The notes under the pieces were generated by a model. The model saw only the letters and a list, made by a program, of their open reading frames with translations. It was not told where the DNA came from and did not search any database. Shown in pieces: positions 7,783 to 17,633 of a stretch of DNA of 64,000 nucleotides. This DNA is from Janthinobacterium agaricidamnosum (GTDB lineage Bacteria > Pseudomonadota > Gammaproteobacteria > Burkholderiales > Burkholderiaceae_D). The first letter of the stretch is position 1. Every line of letters starts with the position of its first letter. The stretch lies in the NCBI RefSeq assembly GCF_003667705.1, contig NZ_CP033019.1, positions 6,076,001 to 6,140,000 on the forward strand. The letters run 5' to 3'. Made by a program: the position numbers and the translations under genes.

Positions 7783-9048
7783 ATGACCAGCCTTTTCTTT
7801 ATCCTGCGCCTCACCCTGGCCGCGATGCTCACGTACATCATCGCCACGGCGATCCTGGTCGAGAACTTTCTGCGCTATCTCTTTGGGAATACGGAAGGCT
7901 TCTTTGTCATCATCGGCGCCTTGCTGGCCTGCACCGTCGTCACGAATGCGTTTTCGCACGTGCGCCGCGTGCGCCTGATCGCCGGCGCCGTCAATGCCGC
8001 CACCCTGTCGAGCCGCCAGCGGCGCCAGATCGAGATTCCGTTCGAGGCGGGCGAGGCGTTCGACATGGTCGATGCGGCCATCCGCGAACTGCCGGGCAGC
8101 GAAGTGGTGGAAAGCGCGCGCGACAGCCTGCAGGTGCAGGCGCGCGTGCGCCGCGCGGCGCCGTACACGCATACGGGCTTGCCCCGCATGCGCGTGCTGG
8201 GTTTCCTCGAGCCGCGGCCGAATCAGATCCTCGCCACCGTCACGCCGAATGGCGAGGCGGGCAGCGTGACCCTGATCTGCGAGCCGGCGCGCAATGCGTG
8301 GACCGACTGGTTCCTCGTCGACCATGGCAGCAACCTGGAAAACGCGGAGGCGGTGACGCGGGCCATCACGCGCCGGGTGGCGCAGCGCCGCCGCGGCGAG
8401 CAGGCCGAGGCGCGCCAGACGGTGACGGAAAAGGAACTGACGGTGGCCAAACTGAGCCTGCTGCATGCGCAGGTCGAGCCGCACTTCCTGTACAACACGC
8501 TGGCCAGCGCGCAGCTCCTCACGCGCAGCGACCCCGTGCGCGCCGACGCGATGCTGGGCAACCTGATCCTGTACCTGCGCCACTCGCTGCCGCGCACGGA
8601 GCAAGCCATGTCGACCCTGGGCACGGAGCTGGAACGGGCGCGCGCCTACCTCGACATCCTGAAAATCCGCATGGGCGAGCGTCTGAACCTGCAGATCGAG
8701 GTACCGCAATACCTGCGCCAGGTGGAGCTGCCGCCGATGATGCTGCAAACCCTGGTGGAAAACGCCATCAAGCATGGCCTGGAGCCGAAAAGCGGCGGCG
8801 GTACCATCTGGATCATGGCGCGCAGCGGCAATGGCACGGTGATCGTCACGGTGGCCGACGACGGCAAGGGTTTCAGCGACGACGGCGCCGGCACGGGCAT
8901 TGGCCTGCGCAATGTGCGCGAGCGCCTGCGCCTGACCTACGGCAATGCCGCCGCGTTTGCCATCGTCGCCAACTTCCCCGACGGCGTGACGGCCACCATC
9001 ACGGTGCCGGACAGCACGGCGCAAGGAGTGTCGTATGCATCCGCCTGA
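7783..9048 (+). CDS. LytS-like sensor histidine kinase (His_kinase/HATPase)
   Basis: A 421-residue membrane kinase. Two membrane segments lie in residues 1-50, followed by a cytoplasmic linker of unknown sensory function (about 60-210). Next come the His_kinase domain with phospho-acceptor motif AQVEPHFLYNTLA (near residue 230) and the ATPase domain with N-box LVENAIKHGLEP and G-boxes DDGKGFSDDG and GIGLRNVRERL. This is the architecture of the LytS/AlgZ group. The downstream LytTR regulator overlaps its 3' end by 14 bp, so the two form one operon and a cognate pair. The signal is unknown. Confidence 0.88.
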   Translation: MTSLFFILRLTLAAMLTYIIATAILVENFLRYLFGNTEGFFVIIGALLACTVVTNAFSHVRRVRLIAGAVNAATLSSRQRRQIEIPFEAGEAFDMVDAAIRELPGSEVVESARDSLQVQARVRRAAPYTHTGLPRMRVLGFLEPRPNQILATVTPNGEAGSVTLICEPARNAWTDWFLVDHGSNLENAEAVTRAITRRVAQRRRGEQAEARQTVTEKELTVAKLSLLHAQVEPHFLYNTLASAQLLTRSDPVRADAMLGNLILYLRHSLPRTEQAMSTLGTELERARAYLDILKIRMGERLNLQIEVPQYLRQVELPPMMLQTLVENAIKHGLEPKSGGGTIWIMARSGNGTVIVTVADDGKGFSDDGAGTGIGLRNVRERLRLTYGNAAAFAIVANFPDGVTATITVPDSTAQGVSYASA

Positions 9049-9817
9049 AATGACTTGCGTCGTCGCCGAAGATGAAACCCTGCTGCGCGATGCGCTCGTG
9101 GCCCTGCTGGCCGAAGAGTGGCCGGCACTGCGCATCGTCGCCGCCTGCGACGACGGCGGCACGGCGCTCGAGGCCATCGCCACGCGCAAGCCCGACGTCG
9201 CTTTCCTCGATATCCGCATGCCGGGCCTGACGGGGCTGGAAGTGGCGGGCGGCGCGCTCGAAGCGAGTCCCGCCACGCAGGTGGTGTTTGTCACGGCCTA
9301 CGACCAGTACGCGATCGACGCCTTCGACAAGGGCGCCGTCGATTATTTGTTGAAACCGGTCGCCCGCGAGCGCCTGCAGGCGACCCTGCAGCGCGTGCGG
9401 GCGCGGACCGGCAAGGCCCGGGCGGGCGACGGCGCGCTGGCCGGCCTGCTGCAGCAATTGAGCAGCGCCTTGCCGGCGGCGGCCAAGTCGCCGCCGCTGG
9501 TGTGGCTGACGGCCAGCAGCGGCAAGGATACGCGTCTGATCATGGTGGAAGACATCGCCTATTTTCAATCCGACACCAAGTACACGGCCGTCATGACGGC
9601 CGACGGCGAGGCGCTGCTGCGCAAGCCGATCCGCGAACTGCTCGACGTGCTCGACCCGGCCATTTTCAAACAGATCCACCGTTCCACCATCGTCAACATG
9701 AAGATGGTGGCGTCGGTGACGCGCGACGAGGTGGGACGGGGCGCCCTGCGCCTGAAGACGCGGCCGGAAACCCTGGCCGTGAGCCAGCCGTTCATGAGTT
9801 TGTTCCGGAATATGTAG
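9035..9817 (+). CDS. LytTR family response regulator
   Basis: A 260-residue regulator: receiver domain in residues 6-125 with acidic pocket E12/D13, phospho-acceptor D59 in FLDIRMPGLTG, VTAY, and the conserved lysine in YLLKPV. A DNA-binding LytTR domain follows (VWLTASSGKDTRLIMVEDIAYFQSD..., then HRSTIVNMKMV). It overlaps the kinase gene by 14 bp. Its TAG stop lies within a REP-like palindrome. Targets are not evident in the window. Confidence 0.9.
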   Translation: MHPPEMTCVVAEDETLLRDALVALLAEEWPALRIVAACDDGGTALEAIATRKPDVAFLDIRMPGLTGLEVAGGALEASPATQVVFVTAYDQYAIDAFDKGAVDYLLKPVARERLQATLQRVRARTGKARAGDGALAGLLQQLSSALPAAAKSPPLVWLTASSGKDTRLIMVEDIAYFQSDTKYTAVMTADGEALLRKPIRELLDVLDPAIFKQIHRSTIVNMKMVASVTRDEVGRGALRLKTRPETLAVSQPFMSLFRNM

Positions 9818-9850
9818 GTCGGCTTAGCCCGCGAGGGCGTAAGCCGACAT
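9814..9850. repeat. REP-like extragenic palindrome
   Basis: GTAGGTCGGCTTA, a GC-rich loop, then TAAGCCGACAT. The left end overlaps the stop codon of the LytTR gene. The same sequence recurs at 14146-14241 (two inverted copies) and at 43805-43839. Confidence 0.75.
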
Positions 9851-9860
9851 CACCACCGGC

Positions 9861-10904
9861 CTACTCCGCCGTCTCAAAACCTTCCAGCACGTTCACCACA
9901 TTGATGCCGATTTCCTTGACCGCGTAGCCGCCTTCGAGGATGAAGGCGGTGGGCAGGTTCAGATGCGCGAGGCGTTCGCCCACGCGCAGGTAGTCGCCGC
10001 TTTGCAGCGAGAAATGCGACAGCGGGTCGCCCACGAAGGTGTCGACACCGAGCGACACCACCAGCGCGTCGGGCGCATACATATTGATGCGCAGGCAAGC
10101 CGTTTCCAGCGCGGCGAACCAGCTGGCCGTGGACGTGCCGGCCGGTAGCGGCAGATTGACGTTGTAGCCGAGCCCCGCGCCGCTGCCCGTTTCGTCGGCG
10201 TGACCGAGGTAAAACGGATATTCGCTGCGCGGGTCGGCGTGGAGCGAGGCGAACAGCACGTCGTCGCGTCCGTAAAAAATGCTCTGCGTGCCGTTGCCGT
10301 GGTGGTAATCGATGTCGAGGATGGCGACCTTGCGTGCGCCATCGTCGAGCAGGTGCTGGGCGGCCAGGGCTGCGTTGTTCAGAAAACAGTAGCCGCCAAA
10401 GAAATCGCTGCCCGCGTGGTGGCCCGGCGGGCGCGTCAGGGCAAACGTGGCCCGTTCGCCCAGGCGCAATGCGTGCGCCGCATTGACGGCGCAGTCGGCG
10501 CCCGTCTTGGCCGCCGTCCAGGTGCCGGCCGTCAGCGGCGTGCCGTTGTCCATCGAATACAGGCCCAGCTTGGCCGTGAAGTCGTCCGGTTCGATGTCGC
10601 TGCGCAGGGTGCGCACGGGCCACACGGACGGCAAGGCATCCTTGCCCCCGTTGTCGGGGTCGAGCGCCAGCCAGTCGTGCCAGGCATGGCGCAGGAAATG
10701 CAGGTAGCGGGGCGTGTGGATGCGCTCCAAGGAGGTCAGCGGCACGCCGTGCGGCGTGACGATGCGGCCCAGGTTGCGCCGCCCCAGCTCGGCCACCACC
10801 ATGTCGGCCCGCTCCGGCGTCTCGAAGCAGGGCACCATGGTGCCGCGAAACATCTCGAAGCGGCCCCGGTGCTGGCCGTGCAATTCATTGTAGAAGGTCA
10901 GCAT
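9861..10904 (-). CDS. Histone-deacetylase-family amidohydrolase (acetylpolyamine amidohydrolase-like)
   Basis: A 347-residue zinc amidohydrolase of the arginase/deacetylase fold. Active-site motifs are intact: RPPGHHA (about residue 157), the zinc-binding ILDIDYHHGNGTQ (about 195), SLHADPRSEYPF, and GVDTFVGDPLSHF carrying the second zinc aspartate. The EYPFYLG and DPLSHF segments are typical of bacterial acetylpolyamine amidohydrolases, so deacetylation of acetylated polyamines is the best guess. It lies 28 bp downstream of gshA on the same strand and may be co-transcribed with it. Confidence 0.82.
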   Translation of the reverse strand: MLTFYNELHGQHRGRFEMFRGTMVPCFETPERADMVVAELGRRNLGRIVTPHGVPLTSLERIHTPRYLHFLRHAWHDWLALDPDNGGKDALPSVWPVRTLRSDIEPDDFTAKLGLYSMDNGTPLTAGTWTAAKTGADCAVNAAHALRLGERATFALTRPPGHHAGSDFFGGYCFLNNAALAAQHLLDDGARKVAILDIDYHHGNGTQSIFYGRDDVLFASLHADPRSEYPFYLGHADETGSGAGLGYNVNLPLPAGTSTASWFAALETACLRINMYAPDALVVSLGVDTFVGDPLSHFSLQSGDYLRVGERLAHLNLPTAFILEGGYAVKEIGINVVNVLEGFETAE

Positions 10905-10932
10905 CGGGCGCCAGGCAAAAAGTCAGGCAAGG

Positions 10933-12534
10933 TCAGGTGTGCGAACACAGGGTGCTGGCCCGGTAGGCGGCGACGAAGTCGTCGAAGCTGCCGGCGGGCG
11001 CCGCTTCCATGGCGCGCTGCTCGGCCAGCGAGCTGGCGGCCATCGCGTCGAAATATGCGCTTTGCTCGGGGGTGGGCGGATGGGCGCGGAAAAACGCCGC
11101 ATGGCGTTCGCTTTGCTGCAGGCCGAAGGCGGCGAATGAGCCGCCGTTGGCGCGCAGTTCGGCCAGTACCTTGGCCGATGGCGTCGTGTCCGGGTCGGCC
11201 AGCTTACGGGCTTGCGCGGCCAGGCTGTCCGCGTGCTGCGTGCCGCCCTGGCGCGCATCGAGCAGGGCCGCCACGGGCGCGATACGGGCCAGCAATTCCT
11301 CGCCCCAGGCTTGCAGGGTGATGTCTTCGCCATCGCGGCGCAGGCTCAGGCCCGGCTTGCGGCCTTCCTTGACGGTGCGGGCGAAATTGTTCGTGTAGCA
11401 AGCACTTTGCTCGGCAGAAATCGGCGCGCTGTCGTCGAGCGCGCAGAACAGCAAAAACGCGTCGAGGAAGCGGCCCGTTTCCAGGCTGATGCCCACTGGT
11501 TCGAACGGGTCGACATCCATGCAGCGCACTTCGATGTATTGCACGCCGCGCAGGCACAGGGCCTGGATGGGGCGTTCGCCCGTGCGGATCACGCGTTTCG
11601 GGCGGATGGTCGAATAGTATTCGTTTTCGATCTGCAGCACGTTGGTGGACAATTGGATCCACTCGCCATCCTGCTTCGTGCCCAGCGTTTCGTACGGCGG
11701 ATACGGGTCGTTGACGGCGTGCGTGAGCGCGTTGACGTAATCATCGAGGCTGTTTTCGTGCGGGCGCAGGCCGGACTGGGCGTCGTTCTGGTAGCCGAGG
11801 TCGCTCATGCGCAGGCTGGTCGCGTACGGCAGGAACAGGGTATCGTCGGACAAGGTGTCGAGCTTGTGCGCGCGGCCGCGCAGGAAGCCGGCGGACAGGG
11901 CCGGCGAGGCGCCGAACAGGTACATCAACAGCCAGCTGTAGCGGCGGAAATTGCGGATCGTCGCCAGGTAGCTTTCCGACTGCACGTCTTTTGGCGTCGC
12001 GGCTGCGTGCGTGGGGCTGGCGCTGGTGTCCGGATGGCTGGCCAGCACTTGCCACAGCTGCTCGTCGAGCGAATAGTTGTAATGGATGCCGGCGATGCAT
12101 TGCATGGCCTTGCCGTAGCGCAATGCCAGGCCGCGCCGGTAGACGTGCTTGAGCATGCCCATGTTCGAGCTGCCGTAGTTGGCGATCTCGATGTCCGCTT
12201 CGGGCGGCAGCTGGCAGGGCATCGACTGACTCCACAGCAACTCGTCGCCGAGGCGGCTGTAGGCGTGGCGGTGCACGGTATCGAGCTTGTCGAGCGTGAC
12301 GGCGATGTCGGCTTCGGCCGGGGTGATGAATTCGAGCAGCGCTTCGGCGTAGTCGGTGGTGATTTCAGGGTGCGTCAGCGCCGAGCCCAGGGCGGCGGGG
12401 TGGGGCGTGGAAGCCAGATGGCCGGCTTGGTCGACGCGCAGGGTTTCGCGCTCGATGCCGCGCAAGCCGCCCAGCAGCGCGCGGTTGGCATCTTCGGTCA
12501 GCAATGCCAGGCGGCGAGTCAACAGGTTGGGCAA
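10933..12534 (-). CDS. gshA: Glutamate-cysteine ligase (E. coli type)
   Basis: First enzyme of glutathione synthesis, joining L-glutamate and L-cysteine with ATP. The 533-residue protein fits the proteobacterial GshA family (PF04262; E. coli 518). Typical motifs are [14 protein letters not shown] near the N-terminus, [18 protein letters not shown], and [22 protein letters not shown]. The frame runs upstream to 12618, but a TTG at 12532-12534 is preceded at 6 nt by AAAGGAAG, and the family's first conserved helix ([12 protein letters not shown]) starts there. TTG is therefore the likely start. Confidence 0.9.
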   Translation of the reverse strand: MPNLLTRRLALLTEDANRALLGGLRGIERETLRVDQAGHLASTPHPAALGSALTHPEITTDYAEALLEFITPAEADIAVTLDKLDTVHRHAYSRLGDELLWSQSMPCQLPPEADIEIANYGSSNMGMLKHVYRRGLALRYGKAMQCIAGIHYNYSLDEQLWQVLASHPDTSASPTHAAATPKDVQSESYLATIRNFRRYSWLLMYLFGASPALSAGFLRGRAHKLDTLSDDTLFLPYATSLRMSDLGYQNDAQSGLRPHENSLDDYVNALTHAVNDPYPPYETLGTKQDGEWIQLSTNVLQIENEYYSTIRPKRVIRTGERPIQALCLRGVQYIEVRCMDVDPFEPVGISLETGRFLDAFLLFCALDDSAPISAEQSACYTNNFARTVKEGRKPGLSLRRDGEDITLQAWGEELLARIAPVAALLDARQGGTQHADSLAAQARKLADPDTTPSAKVLAELRANGGSFAAFGLQQSERHAAFFRAHPPTPEQSAYFDAMAASSLAEQRAMEAAPAGSFDDFVAAYRASTLCSHT

Positions 12535-12750
12535 TTTGAGCTTCCTTTCTTGTGCAGCATATAAATAATTTGTGCTGAGATTAACCGAATTTTGGCAAAT
12601 GCGTCGGCGCCGGCCCAAAAAACGCCGCGTCGCCAGCGTCCGCCCCGGGGAACGGGGACGGCGCTTCGGTCAGGAATTCGCTTGATATTTTAACAAACTG
12701 CGGGGGGATCTGGCGCGCCGCCGGGTCAAGCTTTGCGCAGGTGGCAACGG

Positions 12751-13581
12751 TCAGCCCAGGCGGGCGCCGCTGACCCGTTCAATGCCGGCCAGGTCGCGCC
12801 AGCTTTGCACCTTGCTGTAGCCGGCAGCGGCCAGCAGCTCGCGCACCTGGTCAGCCTGGTCATAGCCGTGTTCCATCAGCAGCCAGGCGCCGGACGCCAG
12901 GTGGCGCGCGGCGCCGGCAACGATGGTGCGCAGGGCCGACAGGCCATCGGCATGGTCGGTCAGCGCGCCCGCCGGCTCGAAGCGCAGATCGCCTTCGGCC
13001 AGGTGGCGGTCGCCGCTGGCGATGTACGGGGGATTGGAGACGATCAGGTCGAACTTTTCCGTGCCCAGCGCTTCGAACCAATCGCTGGCCATGAAGGTGA
13101 TGTTGACGCCGTTGGCGCTGGCGTTGCGGCGCGCCACGGCCAGCGCCGTGCTGCTCACGTCCAGGGCCGTGACGACGGCGTCGGGCCGCGTATGCGCCAG
13201 CGCGACGGCGATGGCGCCGCTGCCCGTGCCCATGTCGAGCACCCGTCCGCCGGGCGGCAGGCGCTCGAGCGCCAGTTCCACCAGCACTTCCGTATCGGGG
13301 CGGGGGATCAGCACGGCGTCGTTCACTTCGAACGGCAAGCCGAAAAATTCGCGCTGACCGACGATGTAGGCGATCGGTTCGCCTTGCAGACGGCGCGCCA
13401 GCAAGCCCGATAAACGTTCGGCCTCATCGGGAGTGAGCACACGCTCCGATTGCGTGATCAAGCTGACGCGCGACAGGCCCAGCGCGTGACCGAGCAGGAT
13501 GCGGTTGTCGAGCGGATCGAGCAGCGGACGGATTTGCAGGGCGCCGACAGTGCTGCCGGCAGGGATCAGTGTTTCTGGCAT
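12751..13581 (-). CDS. prmC: Release factor glutamine N5-methyltransferase PrmC
   Basis: Transfers a methyl group from S-adenosylmethionine to the glutamine of the GGQ motif in RF1 and RF2. The 276-residue protein has an N-terminal helical substrate-binding domain (residues 1-85) and a Rossmann methyltransferase domain with VLDMGTGSGAIAVALA and the catalytic NPPY in FDLIVSNPPYIASGD. The ATG at 13581 (MPETLIPAGST) is chosen; the frame continues upstream but overlaps dsbB. Its substrate gene prfA lies about 0.7 kb upstream on the same strand, separated by dsbB. Confidence 0.93.
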   Translation of the reverse strand: MPETLIPAGSTVGALQIRPLLDPLDNRILLGHALGLSRVSLITQSERVLTPDEAERLSGLLARRLQGEPIAYIVGQREFFGLPFEVNDAVLIPRPDTEVLVELALERLPPGGRVLDMGTGSGAIAVALAHTRPDAVVTALDVSSTALAVARRNASANGVNITFMASDWFEALGTEKFDLIVSNPPYIASGDRHLAEGDLRFEPAGALTDHADGLSALRTIVAGAARHLASGAWLLMEHGYDQADQVRELLAAAGYSKVQSWRDLAGIERVSGARLG

Positions 13582-13591
13582 AAATGAATGG

Positions 13592-14062
13592 TTATTGTTT
13601 GCGGCGCAGCAATGTCCACAACATGGTGATGGCGAAGATGGCGAACCAGATGAATGCCCATTGCGGAATCGACAGGCCGAAAAACGGCTCGCCGGCGTTT
13701 TCGCAAGCGCCATACGATTCGAACATGAAGGGCATGAGTTCGGCCGTGAAGACCTTGTTCAGCGCCGTTTCCACCGGATCGATGCCGCACGAGAAGCCGG
13801 GATTGGCCAGCACGTACAAATGCTTGGCGCCCACGCCCATGCCGCCCAGGGCCGCCAGCAAGCCGATGCCGGCGCCGATTTTCGGGCGGTTGGCGGCGGC
13901 GCCCGCCAGGCAGGCGATGCCGATGGCGAGGAACAGGTAGCGCTGGATCACGCACAGCGGGCACGGCGCCATGTTCATGGCATGCTGCAAATACATGGCC
14001 ACGCCCAGCATCAGGAAACACAGGGCGGCGGTCAACAGGAGGACGGTGCGTGAATTTTTCAT
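13592..14062 (-). CDS. dsbB: Disulfide bond formation protein DsbB
   Basis: Inner-membrane quinone-linked oxidase that reoxidises DsbA. The 156-residue protein has four membrane helices. The first periplasmic loop carries the CPLC redox pair (MAPCPLCVIQRY), and the second loop carries the other cysteines (GFSCGIDP and YGACENAG). The ATG at 14062 (MKNSRTVLLL) is preferred; a TTG at 14110 would add 16 poorly conserved residues. It is separated from prmC by 10 bp. Confidence 0.9.
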   Translation of the reverse strand: MKNSRTVLLLTAALCFLMLGVAMYLQHAMNMAPCPLCVIQRYLFLAIGIACLAGAAANRPKIGAGIGLLAALGGMGVGAKHLYVLANPGFSCGIDPVETALNKVFTAELMPFMFESYGACENAGEPFFGLSIPQWAFIWFAIFAITMLWTLLRRKQ

Positions 14063-14145
14063 GGGCGACACGGTGAGGTGGATGGAATCGAGCTGGTCAT
14101 TTTCGCACAAGGGCCGATTTTTATTGCTTAGCCGCTACTTAAAGC

Positions 14146-14241
14146 TGTCGGCTTACGCGCTGCGCGCCAAGCCGACCTACAAATTGCGGCGTAGGTTGGC
14201 GTAGGGCGGCGTAGGTCGGCTTAGCGCAGCGTAAGCCGACA
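14146..14241. repeat. Pair of inverted REP-like palindromes (BIME-like)
   Basis: Two copies face each other: 14146-14180 (TGTCGGCTTACGCG... ending CCAAGCCGACCTAC) and 14211-14241 (GTAGGTCGGCTTAG... ending TAAGCCGACA). Degenerate half-copies (GTAGGTTGGCGTAGGGCGGC) lie between them. They fill the prfA-dsbB gap. Confidence 0.75.
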
Positions 14242-14256
14242 CAACGGAGCCAGCGT

Positions 14257-15333
14257 TTAGTCGCCCAGCGCCGCCAGCAACTCTGCCTGATGCTCTGCCG
14301 CCAAGGCATTCGTCAACTCCGTCAAATCCCCGTCCATGATGAAGTCGAGCTTGTACAAGGTCAGATTGATGCGGTGATCCGTCAGGCGGCCCTGCGGGAA
14401 ATTATAGGTGCGGATGCGCTCGCTGCGGTCTCCCGAGCCGATCAGGCTCTTGCGCGTGGCCGCTTCCTTCGACTGCTGCTCGCGCAATTGCACGTCCTTG
14501 ATGCGCGCGGCCAGCACTTTCATCGCCTGCGCCTTGTTCTTGTGCTGGCTGCGGTCATCCTGGCACTCGACCACGATGCCGGTCGGCAAGTGGGTGATGC
14601 GCACGGCCGAATCCGTCTTGTTGATGTGCTGTCCGCCCGCGCCCGAAGCGCGGTAGGTGTCGATGCGCAGGTCGGCCGGGTTGATGTTGACGTCTTCCAC
14701 CTCGTCCGCTTCCGGCATTACGGCCACCGTGCAGGCGGACGTGTGGATGCGGCCCTGCGTTTCCGTGGCCGGCACGCGCTGCACGCGGTGGCCGCCCGAC
14801 TCGAACTTCAGCTTCGAATACGCGCCATTGCCCACCACGCGCACGATCACTTCGCGGTAGCCGCCCAGGTCGGAGTCGGACGACGACACCAGTTCCACCT
14901 GCCAGCGGTTGCGCTCGGCAAAGCGCGTGTACATGCGCAGCAGGTCGCCGGCGAACAGGGCCGATTCATCGCCGCCCGTGCCGGCGCGAATTTCCAGGAA
15001 GATATTGCGCTCATCGTTGACGTCCTTCGGCAGCAGCATGGTCTGCAGTTCGCGCTCGAGCCGCGCCATGGTGGCCTTGGCCGCCTCGATCTCTTCCTGG
15101 GCGAATTCCTTCATGTCCGGGTCCGCCAGCATCTCTTGCGCCGTGGCGATGTCGTTGCCCGCTTCCTGGTAGGAGCGGTACAGGGCCACCAGCGGGCCCA
15201 GCTCGGCGTGCTCGCGCGTCATCTTGCGGTAGCTGTCCATGTTCGACGTGGCGTCCGGATGCATCAGCAGTTCGTCGAGTTCGACCAGGCGGTTCGCCAG
15301 TTGATCGAGTTTGGCCAGCATGGATGGTTTCAT
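14257..15333 (-). CDS. prfA: Peptide chain release factor 1
   Basis: Recognises UAA and UAG and triggers peptide release. The 358-residue protein has the coiled N-terminal domain, the codon-reading PAT tripeptide in [17 protein letters not shown], and the catalytic GGQ in [19 protein letters not shown]. The ATG at 15333 ([16 protein letters not shown]) fits family length. It lies 87 bp downstream of hemA on the same strand, the order also known from E. coli (hemA-prfA-prmC), except that dsbB is inserted before prmC here. Confidence 0.96.
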   Translation of the reverse strand: MKPSMLAKLDQLANRLVELDELLMHPDATSNMDSYRKMTREHAELGPLVALYRSYQEAGNDIATAQEMLADPDMKEFAQEEIEAAKATMARLERELQTMLLPKDVNDERNIFLEIRAGTGGDESALFAGDLLRMYTRFAERNRWQVELVSSSDSDLGGYREVIVRVVGNGAYSKLKFESGGHRVQRVPATETQGRIHTSACTVAVMPEADEVEDVNINPADLRIDTYRASGAGGQHINKTDSAVRITHLPTGIVVECQDDRSQHKNKAQAMKVLAARIKDVQLREQQSKEAATRKSLIGSGDRSERIRTYNFPQGRLTDHRINLTLYKLDFIMDGDLTELTNALAAEHQAELLAALGD

Positions 15334-15420
15334 AGCGATTCGCGGTAAAAGAGTGTAGGGATGATGCAAGCCCGGCAGGCGGGCAGGGGTAGCCGCGCGC
15401 GGGCGGCCAGCGGGGCTGCG

Positions 15421-16695
15421 CTAACGGCGGGGGCGGAACAGTTTCGGCAGCAGGGTGACCAGCTGCTTGCGCTCGTCGCCTTGCGCATGGTGCAGCGCTT
15501 GCTGCGGGCCGTGCAGGAACTTGGCCGTCAAGCCTTTCGACAGCGCTTCGAGTACGGCGTCGATGTCGGCGCCCTTGGCCAGCATCTTGCGCGCCCGTTC
15601 CACTTCCATCAGGCGCAAGGTTTCGCTGTTTTCATGCAGATGCTGGATGACGGGCACCATGGCACGGTCGTCGACCCAGCTCATGAAGGATTGCACGCGC
15701 GTCTCGATGATGGCCTCGGCTTGCGCCACGGCCGCCTGCCGGCTTTCCAGGCCCGTCTGCACGACCTTGCCCAGGTCGTCGACCGTGTACAGGAAGACGT
15801 CGTTCAAACGGCCCACTTCCGCCTCGATGTCGCGCGGCACGGCCAGGTCGACCATGAACATGGGCTTGTGGCGGCGCGCCTTGATGGCGCGCTCGACCAG
15901 GCCCAGGCCCAGCAGCGGCAAGGACGATGCCGTGCACGAGATGACGATGTCGAACTGGTGCAGCTGCTCCGGCAGGTCGGCCAGGCGGATCGCCTTGCCG
16001 TTGAAGCGGTGCGCGAGTTCCTCGCCCCGTTCCATGGTGCGGTTGGCAATGGTGATGCTTTTCGGGTTTTGCGCCGCAAAGTGCGTGGCGCACAGTTCGA
16101 TCATTTCGCCGGCGCCGATGAACAGCACGTTCTGCTCGGCGATCTTGTCGAAGATGCGCTGCGACAGGCGCACGGCGGCCGCCGCCATGGATACGCTGTG
16201 GGCGCCGATTTCCGTGCTGCTGCGCACTTCCTTGGCCACCGAAAAGCTGCGCTGGAACAACTGGTGCAGATAGGTGCCCAGGCCGCCCGCCTCGTCGGCC
16301 GTGCGGATGGCGTCCTTGATCTGCCCCAGGATCTGCGTTTCGCCCAGCACCATCGAATCGAGCCCGGAGGCGACGCGGAAGGTGTGGCGCACGGCATCGT
16401 GCTGCGGCAGCATGTACAAGTGGGGGCGCAGCTCGCTGTAGTTGAGCTGGTGGTAGTCGGCCAGGAAATGCGCACCGGCGTCGAGCGGGTTCGGCACATG
16501 GCTGGCCGCATACAGTTCGGTGCGGTTGCAGGTCGACAGGATGGCCGCTTCGTCGTTGTCGCGCAAGTCGATGCGCTGGAACCAGGTGCGCGCCGCCATC
16601 ACCGCCTGGCCCAAGTGCTCAGGCGCAAACGCCAGCTGTTCGCGGAGCGACACTGGGGCGGTGGTATGGTTGAGGCCGACGGCGAGCAGTTGCAT
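15421..16695 (-). CDS. hemA: Glutamyl-tRNA reductase
   Basis: NADPH-dependent reduction of glutamyl-tRNA(Glu) to glutamate-1-semialdehyde, the first step of C5-pathway haem synthesis. The 424-residue protein has the catalytic cysteine C56 in [11 protein letters not shown], the N-terminal [13 protein letters not shown], the NADPH-binding [13 protein letters not shown] segment, and the C-terminal dimerisation helix. Start ATG at 16695. It heads the hemA-prfA-dsbB-prmC group. Confidence 0.96.
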   Translation of the reverse strand: MQLLAVGLNHTTAPVSLREQLAFAPEHLGQAVMAARTWFQRIDLRDNDEAAILSTCNRTELYAASHVPNPLDAGAHFLADYHQLNYSELRPHLYMLPQHDAVRHTFRVASGLDSMVLGETQILGQIKDAIRTADEAGGLGTYLHQLFQRSFSVAKEVRSSTEIGAHSVSMAAAAVRLSQRIFDKIAEQNVLFIGAGEMIELCATHFAAQNPKSITIANRTMERGEELAHRFNGKAIRLADLPEQLHQFDIVISCTASSLPLLGLGLVERAIKARRHKPMFMVDLAVPRDIEAEVGRLNDVFLYTVDDLGKVVQTGLESRQAAVAQAEAIIETRVQSFMSWVDDRAMVPVIQHLHENSETLRLMEVERARKMLAKGADIDAVLEALSKGLTAKFLHGPQQALHHAQGDERKQLVTLLPKLFRPRR

Positions 16696-16775
16696 TTCAG
16701 GGCTGTTGGATGACTTATGGCGACATTATAACGCTTTGTGCCCGCGCTTTGAGCAGGTCAGCCGTTTGCCGCCGT

Positions 16776-17465
16776 TCAGCCGCCCAGTTTTTCCAGGCGA
16801 TAACCGTAGCTGTAGACGGGCACGAGCCTGTAGCCGTGTTCCGGTTTCAGCTGCAGCTTGTTGCGCACGCGCGAGACGTGGGTATCCATGGTGCGCGAGG
16901 GCAGGGCCGTGTCGCGCTGCCACACGGCTTCGTGAATGTAGGCGCGCGACAGGGGACGGCCCAGGTTGCGGAAAAACAGCAGCGCCAGGGCGAATTCCTT
17001 GTGTGTCACGTCCAGCACTTCGCCATCGCGCAACAGGCGGCCGGGACGGGTTTCAAACGTGTAATGACCGAATTGCAAGTACTCGGCGCCATTCTGGGCC
17101 GGGTACGCCACGCGCAGCAGCGCCTGGGTGCGCAAGGTCAGTTCGCTGCGCCGCAGGGGCTTGATCATGTAGTCGTCGGCACCTGCCGTCATGCCCGCCA
17201 CCACGTCGTCTTCGCCGGAACTGTTGGTCATAAACAACACGGGCGCCTTCGGCGCCAGTTTTTCCCGGGCACGGCGCAAGACTTCCGCACCGTCCAGATC
17301 GCTCACATGCCAGTCGAGGATGAGCATGTCGCAACTGTCCTTGCGCAGCTGCCCCAGCATTTCCTTGCCACTCTGAAACTCGTGGCAGGCGTGGCCGGCG
17401 GCGGTGAGCACCTGGCATATCAGTTCTGCCTGGCTATGGTCGCTATCGAGTACGGCAATTCGCAT
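16776..17465 (-). CDS. OmpR/PhoB-type response regulator (orphan)
   Basis: A 229-residue two-domain regulator. The receiver (residues 1-120) has acidic residues D7/D9, phospho-acceptor D51 in ILDWHVSDLDG, and K in YMIKPLRRSEL. The C-terminal winged helix begins around residue 135 (LDVTHKEFALALLFFRNLGRPLSR). No histidine kinase is adjacent: hemA lies downstream, and a divergent DUF697-like gene upstream. Cognate kinase and targets are unknown. Confidence 0.88.
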   Translation of the reverse strand: MRIAVLDSDHSQAELICQVLTAAGHACHEFQSGKEMLGQLRKDSCDMLILDWHVSDLDGAEVLRRAREKLAPKAPVLFMTNSSGEDDVVAGMTAGADDYMIKPLRRSELTLRTQALLRVAYPAQNGAEYLQFGHYTFETRPGRLLRDGEVLDVTHKEFALALLFFRNLGRPLSRAYIHEAVWQRDTALPSRTMDTHVSRVRNKLQLKPEHGYRLVPVYSYGYRLEKLGG

Positions 17466-17633
17466 AATTGGCTGGAGTGTGTAGCAACAAACAGACGACC
17501 TGCTCTGCTTATCGTAATGTTAAGGAATGCTCAAGTGAAATATAACAGAGATTGCAACTGTGTCCAGTGAAATCGGAGGGCAGATCCTTTACGTTACACT
17601 TGTTCATCTACCCCTACTAGCGGAGAAGCGGCC

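Noticed and set aside
7743-9053. Alternative 436-codon frame over the histidine kinase
   Set aside because: Arginine/histidine/glycine-rich out-of-frame shadow; the kinase H-box and ATPase motifs lie in the other frame.
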